Shown here piece by piece: positions 55,007-64,000 of a stretch of DNA of 64,000 nucleotides (within the stretch, counting starts at the first letter, position 1; the number at the start of each line of letters is the position of its first letter). The notes beneath the pieces were generated by a model. It did no database searches. It was not told the origin of the DNA and saw only the letters and a list, made by a program, of their open reading frames with translations. The DNA comes from Nostoc sp. FACHB-892 (GTDB taxonomy: Bacteria > Cyanobacteriota > Cyanobacteriia > Cyanobacteriales > Nostocaceae), in assembly GCF_014698795.1 (NCBI RefSeq), contig NZ_JACJTR010000003.1:62001-126000 (forward strand), in the 5' to 3' direction. The position numbers and the translations under genes are program-made.

Positions 55007-55272
55007 TTGCTTTCACTGTATTAATTGCCGGATGTTGCTGGCACAGACAAGCATTAACTGACACATTGATTCAGTATGCCATTTCCAGGATACGCCAACT
55101 AAACCCAAGACCTAATTGGTTGAGTTACAGTATTTCCCTGATCCAATACTTATGCTTAATAATATTGGCGTTTTCCGGTAAATCTGATCTGAATAGAGTG
55201 AAAATTGTTCCTGTGACTTTTGCACAGGCACAACGTCGAACTTTAATATGAATAGACCTTAAAAAAAGACAG

Positions 55273-55701
55273 ATGATTACACCAATGCGTGTCTTTGTGT
55301 TAATTTTTAATGCTCGAACCGAAAATGAGGGAATTCACACAATTCGGGAGGGCGATCGCAATAAAATTCTGATGTTCGAGTCAGAAGACGACGCGACGCG
55401 CTTTGCCCTGATGCTGGAAGCTCAGGATTTCCCCTCACCTACGCCAGAGCCAATCGATGCTGAGGAAATCAAGGAATTTTGCGAAAGTGCTGGATATGAA
55501 TGGGAAATCATCCCAGAAAACAGCAATTTAGTTGTAACTCCCCCAGAACTTAACGTCGAACAAACCGACTGGCAAGTAGATGCCCAGAAGGAGGATACTG
55601 TTGAAGACACTTTCCCTCTCAATCAACAGCCACTAGAAGAACCAGAATTATCTGATTCTGAACTAGAGAAGATGCGTCGCAAATTGGAAGGATTGTTGTA
55701 A
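55273..55701 (+). CDS. DUF3110 protein
   Basis: 142 residues. MRVFVLIFNARTENEGIHTI (from ATG 55285; ATG 55273 adds four residues) and MFESEDDATRFALMLEAQDF are the DUF3110 hallmarks, a small alpha/beta domain found in cyanobacteria and plants. IKEFCESAGYEWEIIPEN completes it. The acidic C-terminal tail (about 95-142) ends in a helix SELEKMRRKLEGLL. It is soluble and of unknown function. It is followed by a heptamer block and murQ. Confidence 0.85.
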   Translation: MITPMRVFVLIFNARTENEGIHTIREGDRNKILMFESEDDATRFALMLEAQDFPSPTPEPIDAEEIKEFCESAGYEWEIIPENSNLVVTPPELNVEQTDWQVDAQKEDTVEDTFPLNQQPLEEPELSDSELEKMRRKLEGLL

Positions 55702-55783
55702 TTAGTCGTTAGTCACTGGTCATTGGTCGCTAAGTGACTAATGACAACGGACAACGTGACAACGGACAACGGACAAAGGATAA
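55702..55783. repeat. heptamer repeats before murQ
   Basis: TTAGTCACTGGTCATTGGTC and CTAATGACAACGGACAACG-type units in opposite senses, reaching to the murQ ATG. Confidence 0.75.
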
Positions 55784-56710
55784 ATGACAAACTTGCAGGA
55801 ACGTGGACATCTTTTAACCGAGCTGGTAAATCCTAACAGTCTTAACTTAGACCAGCTCAGTTCTCTGGAATTGGTGGAGCTGTTTAATAGCGAAGACCAA
55901 AAAGCAGTCGAGGCGGTTGCGGCGGCGAAAGTTCAGTTGGCACAAGCAATTGAGCGTACCGCAGAACGTTTGCGCCACGGAGGACGCTTATTTTATATCG
56001 GTGCAGGCACAAGTGGCAGATTAGGAGTGTTGGATGCTGCTGAGTGTCCACCTACTTTTTGTACACCCCCAGAGTTGGTACAAGGGATTATTGCTGGTGG
56101 GGCTGGCGCACTGGTACGCAGTTCCGAGGATTTAGAAGATAGCATCCAAGATGGCGAGGCTGCGATCGCAGGGCGACAAATTACCCAGCTAGATGTAGTA
56201 GTTGGGATTACTGCTGGTGGAACAACTCCTTATGTCCACGGTGCGCTTCATGCTGCACGTCAACGGGGAGCCACTACTATTTTTATTGCCTGTGTTCCAG
56301 CCGAACAAGTTAGCTTTGATGCCGATATTGACATTCGCCTATTGACAGGGCCAGAAATAATCGCTGGCTCAACTCGCCTGAAAGCTGGTACAGTCACAAA
56401 ATTAGCTTTAAATATCCTTTCCACTGGAGTGATGGTCAAGCTAGGCAAGGTTTATGGCAATCGGATGGTGGATGTAGCAGTAACAAATCAAAAGTTACGC
56501 GATCGCGCTTTGCGAATTTTGCAAGACCTCACAGGTTTAAGTCGAGAAGCTGCTGGCTTTTTATTAGAACGCAGTGGTAAATGGGTTAAGCTAGCGCTAT
56601 TAATGCACTGGACTGGTTTGGAAAAAGACGAGGGCGATCGGTTGCTTTCAGAACATCAAAGTAATCTCAGAGCAGCTGTTTTAAGTTATCAAAACCACAA
56701 CCAAGCTTAA
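55784..56710 (+). CDS. murQ: N-acetylmuramic acid 6-phosphate etherase
   Basis: 308 residues. MurQ motifs are RGHLLTELVNPNSLNLDQLS, the SIS-domain GAGTSGRLGVLDAAECPPTF (residues 73-92, with catalytic Glu87), GIIAGGAGALVRSSEDLED and EIIAGSTRLKAGTVTKLALN. It opens the lactyl ether of MurNAc-6-phosphate to give GlcNAc-6-phosphate in cell-wall recycling. Full length and intact. The MurNAc kinase or transporter that would supply the substrate is not in the window. Confidence 0.96.
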   Translation: MTNLQERGHLLTELVNPNSLNLDQLSSLELVELFNSEDQKAVEAVAAAKVQLAQAIERTAERLRHGGRLFYIGAGTSGRLGVLDAAECPPTFCTPPELVQGIIAGGAGALVRSSEDLEDSIQDGEAAIAGRQITQLDVVVGITAGGTTPYVHGALHAARQRGATTIFIACVPAEQVSFDADIDIRLLTGPEIIAGSTRLKAGTVTKLALNILSTGVMVKLGKVYGNRMVDVAVTNQKLRDRALRILQDLTGLSREAAGFLLERSGKWVKLALLMHWTGLEKDEGDRLLSEHQSNLRAAVLSYQNHNQA

Positions 56711-57227
56711 AGAAATTTTTCTCAATAAATACTCTATTAATGGCTGTTACTTTTCTTAGTAGCACGCCTTTTTTGTAAGTATAATGTTTTCTAGATAACT
56801 TCAAGCTCAGTAAGATGTATGAACAAATGTTAATTTAAATCAATAGTTTTAACATTTGTTACCAATCTCAATAGCTAAAACAAAAATTTCTAGAAACTGC
56901 TAATTATTTTCAAACGAAAATTCAGAACTTATACGGATATGATTTCCTAGAAAAATTCTTAAAATAATATATCAATAATGATGTGGATTATAGCAGCTAA
57001 TCGAGCGATTAAATATTAGGAGAGCAATAAAGTATACCAATAATCAACTCTCTACTAAATAGTTTATTTTCTAGCAAAAATTTTGCAATTTCACATCTTT
57101 CTTACTTTTAATAAACTTGATTTAGGCTATATACCAAATGTATTTCCACTTTTTGACATATCTACTGACCACTATATAGCTAATGTGGGTTTTTCAACGC
57201 CTGGCTTTTCAATAAAAGGAATAAAGT
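56711..57227. other. 517-bp AT-rich leader before the pix operon
   Basis: No gene. It is AT-rich with many short direct repeats (AACATTTGTTA type near 56825-56865). A candidate promoter lies at 57153-57180. The long leader suggests a regulated transcript, but no riboswitch fold is evident to the eye. Confidence 0.5.
57153..57180 (+). promoter_or_regulatory. candidate sigma-70-type promoter of the pix operon
   Basis: TTGACA at 57153-57158, 16-base spacer, TATAGC at 57175-57180. AAAGGA lies eight bases before the pixG ATG as a ribosome site. Position and -35 match are good; the -10 is fair. Confidence 0.45.
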
Positions 57228-58430
57228 ATGACCCACCCAGAACTTATTTTTTCAAATAACATAGTTAATGAATTTAAAACTTGTACTCAGTTGCAATACA
57301 ATGGCAAATTAAATATTAAAAGTTCAAAGGGTAGTCAATGGACTTTTTATTATCGGCTAGGACGCATAGTTTGGGCAACAGGTGGAACTCACCCCTTCCG
57401 GCGCTGGCGTAGACATATGTCTCAAAATTGTCCTCAAATTGATATTGATAAATTGCAGTTGCGTTTACAAGACGTATCAATTGATTACTGGGATTATCGC
57501 CTTCTAGAAATATTTTATAAAAAACAGAAAATCCAGCGTGAACAGATTCAATCTATTGCAGAAAGCACGATAGTAGAACTATTATTTGACCTAGCTCTGC
57601 AAGGAAATTTTGCTTCTATAAGTTGCAATCGTAGCCAAGAAGTTATCTTAGAAACACCAATGAGCTTCACGAGTGCAGAAATGTCTGTAAAACATATGCA
57701 AGATTCGTGGAAAATTTGGTCAGAAGCTGGTTTAGCAAATTTTTCTCCTGACTTGGCACCAGTTCTGCGGCGGCCAGAACAACTCCAGCAGATGGTAAGC
57801 CCATCTGTCTACAAAAACTTTGTCAATTTAATCAACGGCAAATTTACTCTGCGAGATTTAGCAGTGAAAATGAAGCAGAGTGTACTGCCATTAACGCGTT
57901 CGTTGCTTCCTTACATTCTTAAAGGAATCATAGAATTGGTGGAAGTACCTGACTTGCCCTTAGGAGTTACTGAAGTCAACAATAACTCTAGCAACACACA
58001 ACTAAAGAAGCGGACTGCTCCACTAATAGCTTGTGTGGATGATAGCCCTCAAGTCTGTAAAATCCTAGAGGATATTATCACTTCCAATGGACTGAGGTTT
58101 GTGAAGATTCAAGATGCTGTACAAGCTCTACCAAACCTCATTCAGGATAAACCAGACCTGATTTTTTTAGATTTGGTTATGCCAGTTGCCAGTGGTTACG
58201 AAATTTGTACTCAGTTGCGACGGATATCCACTTTTACCAACACACCAATAATTATATTAACAGGCAGCGATGGCCTTATAGATAGAGTTCGTGCCAAAGT
58301 AGTTGGTTCCACAGATTTTCTCACTAAACCTGTTGTAGCTGATAAAGTAATGGCTATAGTACGTAAGTATTTACCTACAGCGAGTGTATCTATCGATAAG
58401 AGTAAATCTAATTTAGAGGTTTGTAATTAG
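57228..58430 (+). CDS. pixG: PatA-like response regulator (PixG / PtxA type)
   Basis: 400 residues. The N-terminal PATAN (DUF4388) domain is at about 1-245 (FKTCTQLQYNGKLNIKSSKG, WTFYYRLGRIVWATGGTHPF, RRW). A linker leads to a CheY-like receiver at about 265-390: acidic pair in ACVDDSPQVC, phospho-acceptor aspartate in LIFLDLVMP, Thr in IILTGSDG, Lys in DFLTKPV. There is no DNA-binding domain. In Synechocystis PixG and its relatives transmit phosphorylation to type IV pilus motors through protein contacts. First gene of the operon; 293 bases of AT-rich spacer separate it from pixH. Confidence 0.9.
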   Translation: MTHPELIFSNNIVNEFKTCTQLQYNGKLNIKSSKGSQWTFYYRLGRIVWATGGTHPFRRWRRHMSQNCPQIDIDKLQLRLQDVSIDYWDYRLLEIFYKKQKIQREQIQSIAESTIVELLFDLALQGNFASISCNRSQEVILETPMSFTSAEMSVKHMQDSWKIWSEAGLANFSPDLAPVLRRPEQLQQMVSPSVYKNFVNLINGKFTLRDLAVKMKQSVLPLTRSLLPYILKGIIELVEVPDLPLGVTEVNNNSSNTQLKKRTAPLIACVDDSPQVCKILEDIITSNGLRFVKIQDAVQALPNLIQDKPDLIFLDLVMPVASGYEICTQLRRISTFTNTPIIILTGSDGLIDRVRAKVVGSTDFLTKPVVADKVMAIVRKYLPTASVSIDKSKSNLEVCN

Positions 58431-58723
58431 GTTAAATTAGTAATTTTATTGATAATTAATCTGATTACCTTGAAATTTTAATTGATCAGAAGTGTTTATT
58501 ACGTACTTTTTCTGAGGTTAATAAATAAAGATTAGATCAAAATTAGACAAATACATTTTTTGTATTTTTAGCAGTCCTATTTTAGTTATGAAATAGTGGT
58601 TATGGCAAAAGAACTAGGGGTTAGCCTCTAGTGTCTTCCATGCCTTTATTCACAAATTATTTAGGACTTGTTTGTATGTCTTAATCTGTTTACATTCTGA
58701 AAATATTTTAATGGATAATTACC

Positions 58724-59089
58724 ATGAATACTGTTTTAGTTGTTGAAGATGGCTTAACAGATATGGAAATAATCAGCCGTTACTTGCAACAGGCAGGTTA
58801 TTCTGTGATTAGTGCCAAAAGCAGTGAAGAGGCTCAAGATAAAATAGATAAAAATAAGCCAGACCTAATATTTCTCGACGTAATATTACCAGGTAAAAGT
58901 GGCTTTGAAATTTGCCGCGAACTAAAAAACAACCCCAATACTAGCCAAATACCTGTAGTTTTTTGCTCTACAAAAAATAGTGATGTAGATAAAATTTGGG
59001 GCAATATGTTGGGTGCTGATGGTTATTTATCAAAACCGATTAATCGAGAGGAATTAGTAGTAACTTTGAAGCGGTTGATTAATAAATAA
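58724..59089 (+). CDS. pixH: CheY-like response regulator (PixH type)
   Basis: 121 residues, a single receiver domain. The acidic pair is in VLVVEDGLTDME (one aspartate replaced by glycine-leucine next to Glu-Asp), the acceptor aspartate in LIFLDVILPGKSG, Ser/Thr in VFCSTKNSD, and Lys in YLSKPIN. It takes phosphate from the CheA-type kinase and acts as the second output or phosphate sink. Second gene of the pix operon; 13 bases of spacer before the next frame opens. Confidence 0.9.
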   Translation: MNTVLVVEDGLTDMEIISRYLQQAGYSVISAKSSEEAQDKIDKNKPDLIFLDVILPGKSGFEICRELKNNPNTSQIPVVFCSTKNSDVDKIWGNMLGADGYLSKPINREELVVTLKRLINK

Positions 59090-59141
59090 TAATTGCAAAT
59101 AGTTGCTACCAGTAAATCATCAAAGAAAAGGATCAATAAAT

Positions 59142-59615
59142 TTGGAAACCAGAGAAAAGTTTTTAAATTTCAATTTGGGAGCCAGTGATACAGCCGTAAT
59201 TTCGTTGCAAAATATCACAGAAGTTTTGCAAGTACCATTACCTGAAATATGTGGCGTTCCTCAGATGCCCAGTAGTGTTTTAGGTATTTATAACTGGCGG
59301 GGTGAGATGCTGTGGTTGGTGGATTTAGAGGCAATGTTAGGTTATCCTCCAATTTCGCAAGGATCAAACTTACTTTCAAAAATGATGGCGATTGTTCTGG
59401 AAAACAAGGGTAAGTATTTGGGATTATTGGTGCGACAGCTTATAGATATTGAATGGCTAGATATTCAGCAGATGAAACCCCCAACTACCGAATTATTTTA
59501 TCCTAAAATATCACCTTTCTTGCAGGGATATTTTATTAACGATTCCGAGGATATGATTTTTAATTTGGATGCCATAACGATTATTCAAGCTCCCATGTGG
59601 GGGATTCATAATTGA
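59142..59615 (+). CDS. pixI: CheW-like coupling protein (PixI type)
   Basis: About 157 residues from TTG 59142, preceded by AAAAGGA at a good distance; the frame also runs back to TTG 59103. CheW beta-barrel signatures are FLNFNLGASDTAVISLQNIT, EVLQVPLPEICGVPQMPSSV, LGIYNWRGEMLWLVDLEAML (the GxxxxRGxxxxxxDL core), and GLLVRQLIDIEWLD. It links the receptor PixJ to the kinase PixL in a cytosolic array. Third gene of the operon. Confidence 0.9.
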   Translation: METREKFLNFNLGASDTAVISLQNITEVLQVPLPEICGVPQMPSSVLGIYNWRGEMLWLVDLEAMLGYPPISQGSNLLSKMMAIVLENKGKYLGLLVRQLIDIEWLDIQQMKPPTTELFYPKISPFLQGYFINDSEDMIFNLDAITIIQAPMWGIHN

Positions 59616-59725
59616 ACATAGATACAGTATTTTGACATCTCCTAATTATTGATGGCAAAATACCAGTTCATTCTTACCTGTAAAATATCAACCTATTACA
59701 AGCCACAAAAATTGAGGATAATCAA

Positions 59726-62700
59726 ATGACATTTTTGTATAATAGTCACGATAATCAGCATCTAATCTCTGAATTAGAAAATCAAAATGGTAAAGCTGAT
59801 ATAACAAATATTGCTAACAATGAAATATCTTTATTAAATGCGATCGCTCAGGAATTTAAAACTTCGCGGCGACAGTTGCAAGACATTGCAACTCATATGC
59901 GCCAAGCTCCAGACCTTAATACACTATTCAAAATCACTGTAGCGCAAATTAGAGAGAAGATTGGCTGCGATCGCGCCTTAATTTATCAGTTTACTTCTCT
60001 GGAATCAGGTAATGTTTTAGCAGAATCTAGAACACTAGGTTGGACACCGACTTTAGGCGAAAATATTCCCGGAATTGTTTTTGGTTTATATGCCAATCAA
60101 GATTATATAGAACCTGTAGTTATTGACGATATCAATCAGATACAACTTACACCCTATCAAAAGCAACTGTTAGATAAATTTCAAATCAAAGCTAGTTTGA
60201 GTTTACCAATTGTAGTAAAAGGTAAAGTCTGGGGGTTACTGGCAGTAAATAATTGCTCCTCGACACGGCAGTGGCAAGAAGTAGAAATCAGTCTATTATC
60301 TCAAATTACAACAGAACTGACCTACAAATTGCAGAGCTTTGAATTCCAAAAAGAACAGCAACAGCGCATACTAGCAAAAAAATCGGTAGCTAAAGTCATC
60401 GACAAAATTCTGCGGGTATCAAATGTCGAAAAGCTTTTCCAAACAACCACTCAAGAAGTACGTCAATTACTAAAATGCGATCGTGTCGCTGTCTACCGCT
60501 TCAAAGATGACTGGAGTGGCGAGTTTGTTGCTGAGTCAGTGGGTAATGGCTGGATAAAAATGGTTGGCCCTGATTTTTACATGGTTTGGGAAGATAGCCA
60601 CTTACAAGACACTCAAGGAGGACGTTATGCCAAGGGCGAAACTTTCGTGGCCAATGACATCTATAAAATGGGCCATGCTCAATGTCATATTGACATTTTA
60701 GAGCAGTATGAAATGAAAGCTTACATCATTGCCCCCATATTTTCTGGAGAGAAATTATGGGGCTTGCTGGCAGCTTACCAAAATTCTGGGCCTCGTGATT
60801 GGCAACCTTGGGAAGAAAGCTTTGTAACTCAGATTGGGCTGCAATTTGGTGTAGCTATCTCACAAGGAGAATATCTGGAACAAGTGCAAACGAAATCTGA
60901 CCAACTAGCTCAAATAGTTGAACAAGAAAAAACTTTTACTAAGATAGTTAGCCGCATCCGACAATCCTTAGATGTAGATAGCGTCTTCAAAACAACCACT
61001 CAAGAAGTGCGTCAATCACTGCGATGCGATCGCGTCGCTGTCTATCGCTTTAACGCTGACTGGGGTGGTGAATTTGTGGCTGAGTCTGTGGGTAATGGTT
61101 GGACAAAACTGGTAGGGCCTGATATTAAAACCGTTTTGGACGATACCTACTTACAAGATACTAAAGGAGGTAGATATGCCAGAGGTGAAAACTTTATCGT
61201 TAATGACACCTATGAAGAAGGGCTTGCTCCCTGCCATATTGAGATTTTAGAGCAGTTTGAAGCCAAAGCTTACATAATTGTTCCTATATTCTTCGGGGAA
61301 AAATTGTGGGGTTTGTTGGCAGCTTATCAAAATTCTGGTCCCCGTCAATGGCAAACTTGGGAAGCGAACTTTCTGGTTCAGATTAGCTTGCAGTTTAGCC
61401 TAGCTAAATCACAAATAGATTATTTAGAATTAGTTCGCGTTAAATCTGAGAAACTAGCTCAGATAGCAGAACAAGAGAAAGCTGTTACTAAGATCAGTAA
61501 CCGCATCCGGCAATCTTTAGATGTAGAAGAAATCTTCAAAACAACTACTCAAGAAGTACGCCAATTACTACGGTGCGATCGCGTTGCCGTCTATCGCTTC
61601 AACCCTAATTGGACTGGCGAATTTGTAGCAGAATCAGTAGCTCATACTTGGGTAAAACTGGTAGGCCCCGATATCAAAACTGTCTGGGAAGATACCCACT
61701 TGCAAGAAACTCAAGGAGGTCGATATGCCCAAGGGGAAAACTTTGTTGTAAATGATATCTATCAGGTAGGTCATTCTCCTTGCCACATTGAAGTTTTAGA
61801 GCAATTTGAAGTTAAAGCTTATGTAATTGTTCCTGTATTTGCTGGAGAACAATTGTGGGGATTGCTGGCAGCTTATCAAAATTCTGGAACTCGTGATTGG
61901 GAAGAATCGCAAGTTACCTTGTTAGCACGCATTGGTAGCCAGTTAGGCTTGGCATTACAACAAACCGAATATTTGCAACAAGTACAAGCACAGTCAGCAA
62001 AATTAGCAGAAGCCGCAGCACGAGAAAAGGCAGCCAAGGAGTTACTACAACAACGATCTATTCAACTCCTAACAGCCCTTAGACCCGCCCTCAACGGCGA
62101 CTTAACAGTACGCGCACCGATTACAGAGGACGAACTAGGAACGATCGCAGATGCTTACAATAATACTCTGCAAGCACTGCGGCAAATAGTTCTTCAGGTA
62201 CAGGGGGCTGCTCAACAAGTTGCCCAAACTTCCAGTAACAGCGACGCTTCACTAGCCGGATTGACCAATTTAGCGCAACAACAATTGGAGGAAATTACCG
62301 CAGCTTTAGGTGACATTCAACAGATGGTAGACTCTACTCAAGCTGTGGTGGCGAATGCTGAGTTAGTGCAAGTAGCGGTGCAACAAGCCAATCAAACTGT
62401 AGAGTCTGGCGATGCTGCGATGAACCTGACTGTAAAAGCAATCCAAGGAATTCGTGAAACTGTTGCTCAAACCAGCAAAAAGATTAAACGCCTCAGTGAA
62501 TCTTCGCAAAAAATCTCCAAAGTGGTGAATTTGATTGGTAATTTTGCTACACAGACAAACGTATTAGCTCTGAATGCAGCCATTGAAGCCACCCGTGCCG
62601 GTGAATATGGCAAAGGCTTTGCAGTTGTCGCGGATGAAGTTCGTTCTTTATCTCGCCAGTCAGCAGCAGCAACCATCGAAATAGAAAAACTAGTCCAGGA

Positions 62701-63031
62701 GATTCAAGCAGAAACCGGGGAAGTTGCAGTAGCTATGGAAATTGGCATTCAGCAGGTGGTAGAAGGTACAAATCTTGTTAGTGACACTCGTCAAAACTTA
62801 AATGCGATCGTTTCTGCAACTGCCGAAATTAGTCAGCTAATTGAGCGAATTACCGCAGCGACTCAAAAACAAATGACGCAATCTGTAACAGTCACAAAGT
62901 CAATGCAAGATGTAGCAGAAATTGCTAATAAAACTTTTGCTGAATCTCAAGAAATTGCTACTGTGTTCCAAGAATTGTCAGGCATGGCGCAAGAGCTATT
63001 AACAACTGCTAGTAAGTTTAAGGTGAAATGA
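59726..63031 (+). CDS. pixJ: cyanobacteriochrome chemoreceptor (PixJ / PtxD type), soluble
   Basis: 1101 residues with no membrane segment. Four GAF domains lie at about residues 55-210, 235-385, 415-570 and 600-755. GAF2, 3 and 4 carry the bilin-binding Cys-His pair at Cys320, Cys503 and Cys686 ([27 protein letters not shown]), spaced 183 residues apart; GAF1 has none. GAF2 and GAF4 have the red/green WED motif (Trp288, Trp654), and GAF3 has LDD. Residues ~770-830 are a HAMP-like linker. The rest is an MCP signalling coil with the tip [20 protein letters not shown]. It should be a light sensor for phototaxis, driving PixL through PixI. Confidence 0.95.
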   Translation: MTFLYNSHDNQHLISELENQNGKADITNIANNEISLLNAIAQEFKTSRRQLQDIATHMRQAPDLNTLFKITVAQIREKIGCDRALIYQFTSLESGNVLAESRTLGWTPTLGENIPGIVFGLYANQDYIEPVVIDDINQIQLTPYQKQLLDKFQIKASLSLPIVVKGKVWGLLAVNNCSSTRQWQEVEISLLSQITTELTYKLQSFEFQKEQQQRILAKKSVAKVIDKILRVSNVEKLFQTTTQEVRQLLKCDRVAVYRFKDDWSGEFVAESVGNGWIKMVGPDFYMVWEDSHLQDTQGGRYAKGETFVANDIYKMGHAQCHIDILEQYEMKAYIIAPIFSGEKLWGLLAAYQNSGPRDWQPWEESFVTQIGLQFGVAISQGEYLEQVQTKSDQLAQIVEQEKTFTKIVSRIRQSLDVDSVFKTTTQEVRQSLRCDRVAVYRFNADWGGEFVAESVGNGWTKLVGPDIKTVLDDTYLQDTKGGRYARGENFIVNDTYEEGLAPCHIEILEQFEAKAYIIVPIFFGEKLWGLLAAYQNSGPRQWQTWEANFLVQISLQFSLAKSQIDYLELVRVKSEKLAQIAEQEKAVTKISNRIRQSLDVEEIFKTTTQEVRQLLRCDRVAVYRFNPNWTGEFVAESVAHTWVKLVGPDIKTVWEDTHLQETQGGRYAQGENFVVNDIYQVGHSPCHIEVLEQFEVKAYVIVPVFAGEQLWGLLAAYQNSGTRDWEESQVTLLARIGSQLGLALQQTEYLQQVQAQSAKLAEAAAREKAAKELLQQRSIQLLTALRPALNGDLTVRAPITEDELGTIADAYNNTLQALRQIVLQVQGAAQQVAQTSSNSDASLAGLTNLAQQQLEEITAALGDIQQMVDSTQAVVANAELVQVAVQQANQTVESGDAAMNLTVKAIQGIRETVAQTSKKIKRLSESSQKISKVVNLIGNFATQTNVLALNAAIEATRAGEYGKGFAVVADEVRSLSRQSAAATIEIEKLVQEIQAETGEVAVAMEIGIQQVVEGTNLVSDTRQNLNAIVSATAEISQLIERITAATQKQMTQSVTVTKSMQDVAEIANKTFAESQEIATVFQELSGMAQELLTTASKFKVK

Positions 63032-63063
63032 AAAATAGTTAGGAGTTAGGAGTTAGGAGTTAT
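63030..63063. repeat. AGGAGTT heptamers after pixJ
   Basis: Four AGGAGTT / TTAGGAG units at 63041-63062. The same repeat class in the other sense fills 63520-63609 (CTCCCAA, CTCCTAA), so the small gene between them is flanked by inverted heptamer arrays. Confidence 0.8.
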
Positions 63064-63168
63064 TGGGTTAAAGCATTAATTAGATAAATCACTATTTTGT
63101 TGACAAATTTAAAAATGCTTTGACCTTAATTAATTGTAGATTTTGAGTCGAAGATAGGAGAAGAGTAA

Positions 63169-63519
63169 TTGGCAGAGAGTATTATTCAACAGAAGAGTTT
63201 TCAATTTGCTTTGGAAATTATTCACCTATATATTAAACTGCAAAAGCAACGGGAATATGTGCTTTCTAAGCAATTACTACGAAGTGGAACAAGTATTGGT
63301 GCGAATGTTGAAGAGGCTAGCGGTGGCCAGAGTAGAAAGGATTTCTTGGCAAAAATGTATATTGCATACAAAGAAGCTAGGGAAACCAAATACTGGCTAC
63401 GTCTACTACAACAGTCCAAACTAGTAAATATTGATTTAACCAATGAACTAATCTATGCAGACGAAATCATTCGGATTTTGAGTTCAATAGTCAAGACAAC
63501 TGAAAAATCAATTGGTTGA
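63169..63519 (+). CDS. four-helix-bundle (S23-type) protein
   Basis: 116 residues from TTG 63169, with AGGAG placed a few bases upstream (GATAGGAGAAGAG). KSFQFALEIIHLYIKLQKQR, LLRSGTSIGANVEEASGGQS, RKDFLAKMYIAYKEARETKY and WLRLLQQSKLV match the 'four helix bundle protein' family first seen as rRNA intervening-sequence proteins. The function of the free-standing members is unknown. It separates pixJ from pixL on the same strand and is bracketed by inverted heptamer repeats, which suggests it was inserted into the operon. Confidence 0.88.
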   Translation: MAESIIQQKSFQFALEIIHLYIKLQKQREYVLSKQLLRSGTSIGANVEEASGGQSRKDFLAKMYIAYKEARETKYWLRLLQQSKLVNIDLTNELIYADEIIRILSSIVKTTEKSIG

Positions 63520-63609
63520 TCAACTCCCAACTCCCAACTCCCAACTCCCAACTCCCCACTTCCAACTCCTAACTCCTAACTCCTAACTTATAACTCCCCA
63601 CTCCTAATT
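63520..63609. repeat. CTCCCAA / CTCCTAA heptamer array before pixL
   Basis: About twelve tandem heptamers (AACTCCC then CTCCTAA) fill the whole gap and end at the ATG of the CheA-type gene. They may affect its ribosome site, as no other Shine-Dalgarno sequence is present. Confidence 0.9.
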
Positions 63610-64000
63610 ATGATTACAGATAACGAAATTCGTGAGCAAGGATACATCTACTTTCTAGCTGAAGCTCCGGAATTAGTTCAAATTATTGAGCAAGAATTAT
63701 TTAGCTTATCGGAAGGTTATAGCATTACCAAAGTTCATAACTTAATGCGGGCTACTCATACAATTAAAGGTGGTGCTGCTAATGTTGGGCTAGAAGTAAT
63801 TAAGATGATAGCCCACTTTTTAGAAGATGTATTTAAAGCTCTATACAACCCAAAAGTAGTGGTTGATGATGAATTACAAACACTTTTACTACAAGCTTAT
63901 GAGTGTTTGAGTATAGCATTAAATACTGAGCTAATAGGCAGCAATGTTAATAATGAAGAACTGCTGCACCGAGCAAGTTCAGTTTTTGCACAATTGCAAG
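63610..64000 (+). CDS. pixL: CheA-type hybrid histidine kinase, 5' part (PixL type)
   Basis: Only the first 130 residues are in the window. They form an HPt domain: MITDNEIREQGYIYFLAEAP, then LMRATHTIKGGAANVGLEVI with the phospho-acceptor His in THTIKGGA, then HFLEDVFKAL. In PixL/PtxE/HmpE-type proteins this is followed by dimerisation, ATPase, CheW-like and receiver domains. The kinase would receive the signal from PixJ through PixI and phosphorylate PixG and PixH. It is last in the operon as seen, after the four-helix-bundle gene. Confidence 0.9.
   Translation, partial: MITDNEIREQGYIYFLAEAPELVQIIEQELFSLSEGYSITKVHNLMRATHTIKGGAANVGLEVIKMIAHFLEDVFKALYNPKVVVDDELQTLLLQAYECLSIALNTELIGSNVNNEELLHRASSVFAQLQ

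Noticed and set aside
55066..55251. 61-residue plus-strand reading frame before the DUF3110 gene
   Set aside because: It has no ribosome site or recognisable fold and lies in the promoter region between two divergent genes. It could be a small peptide but I cannot support it.

Overview
The window is chromosomal DNA of a filamentous, probably heterocyst-forming cyanobacterium (Nostocales: Nostoc, Anabaena, Tolypothrix or a near relative). The evidence is about fifty perfect HIP1 octamers (GCGATCGC), many short heptamer tandem repeats (GGGAGTA, CTCCTAA, AATGACA and ACGAATT types) of the kind known from Nostoc genomes, and typical gene families: an NTRC thioredoxin reductase-thioredoxin fusion, a cyanobacteriochrome chemoreceptor locus, a gamma-tocopherol methyltransferase-like enzyme, a cyanobacterial TamB, and DUF2887, DUF3110 and PATAN-domain proteins. 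I found no rRNA, tRNA or CRISPR array.

Layout. 0-7.3 kb: end of clpP, a J-domain protein, an aminotransferase divergent from an amino-acid binding lipoprotein, then a PP2C phosphatase followed by an FHA-kinase. 7.3-10 kb: a 126-bp MITE-like folded repeat, a DUF4327-like gene, and an IS605-type tnpB with a divergent 46-residue ribbon-helix-helix gene. 10.2-18.9 kb: an AT-rich, HIP1-free island with a FemAB-like acyltransferase, two related methyltransferases, an FAD oxidoreductase, a WxcM/FdtA sugar isomerase with decayed fdtA and fdtB pieces around it, and a GT2-GT41 fusion glycosyltransferase. 18.9-24.5 kb: a HigBA toxin-antitoxin pair, a TPR-GT41 protein next to a type IV pilin, a Uma2 gene interrupted by a repeat, and a DUF2887 nuclease that lacks its glutamate. 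24.6-42 kb: mostly housekeeping (NTRC, ABC permease, ROK kinase, CTP synthase, AmiC amidase, YraN, QueA, a TPR protein, KtrA/KtrB), a PIN toxin pair and two broken genes. 42-56.7 kb: tocopherol-type methyltransferase, a 63-bp minisatellite, FecE-like ATPase, DUF1003 protein, GNAT, GIY-YIG, sugar ABC permease, a second (intact) DUF2887, a 1970-residue TamB, DUF3110 and MurQ. 57.2-64 kb: a phototaxis-type operon pixG-pixH-pixI-pixJ, a four-helix-bundle gene, and the start of pixL/cheA, which runs off the end.

How it fits together. The pix genes form one signalling pathway: PixJ senses light through bilin-binding GAF domains, PixI couples it to the CheA-type kinase PixL, and PixG and PixH are output regulators for type IV pilus motility. 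The pilin and its neighbouring OGT-like protein may belong to the same surface machinery. The island at 10.7-18.8 kb looks like a transferred, partly decayed surface-glycan or glycoconjugate cluster. Two repeat families recur throughout: they have been read into proteins (QueA, YraN, PP2C, kinase, TamB, the binding protein tail) and have broken or altered others (Uma2, an HsdR-like gene, the pentapeptide protein).
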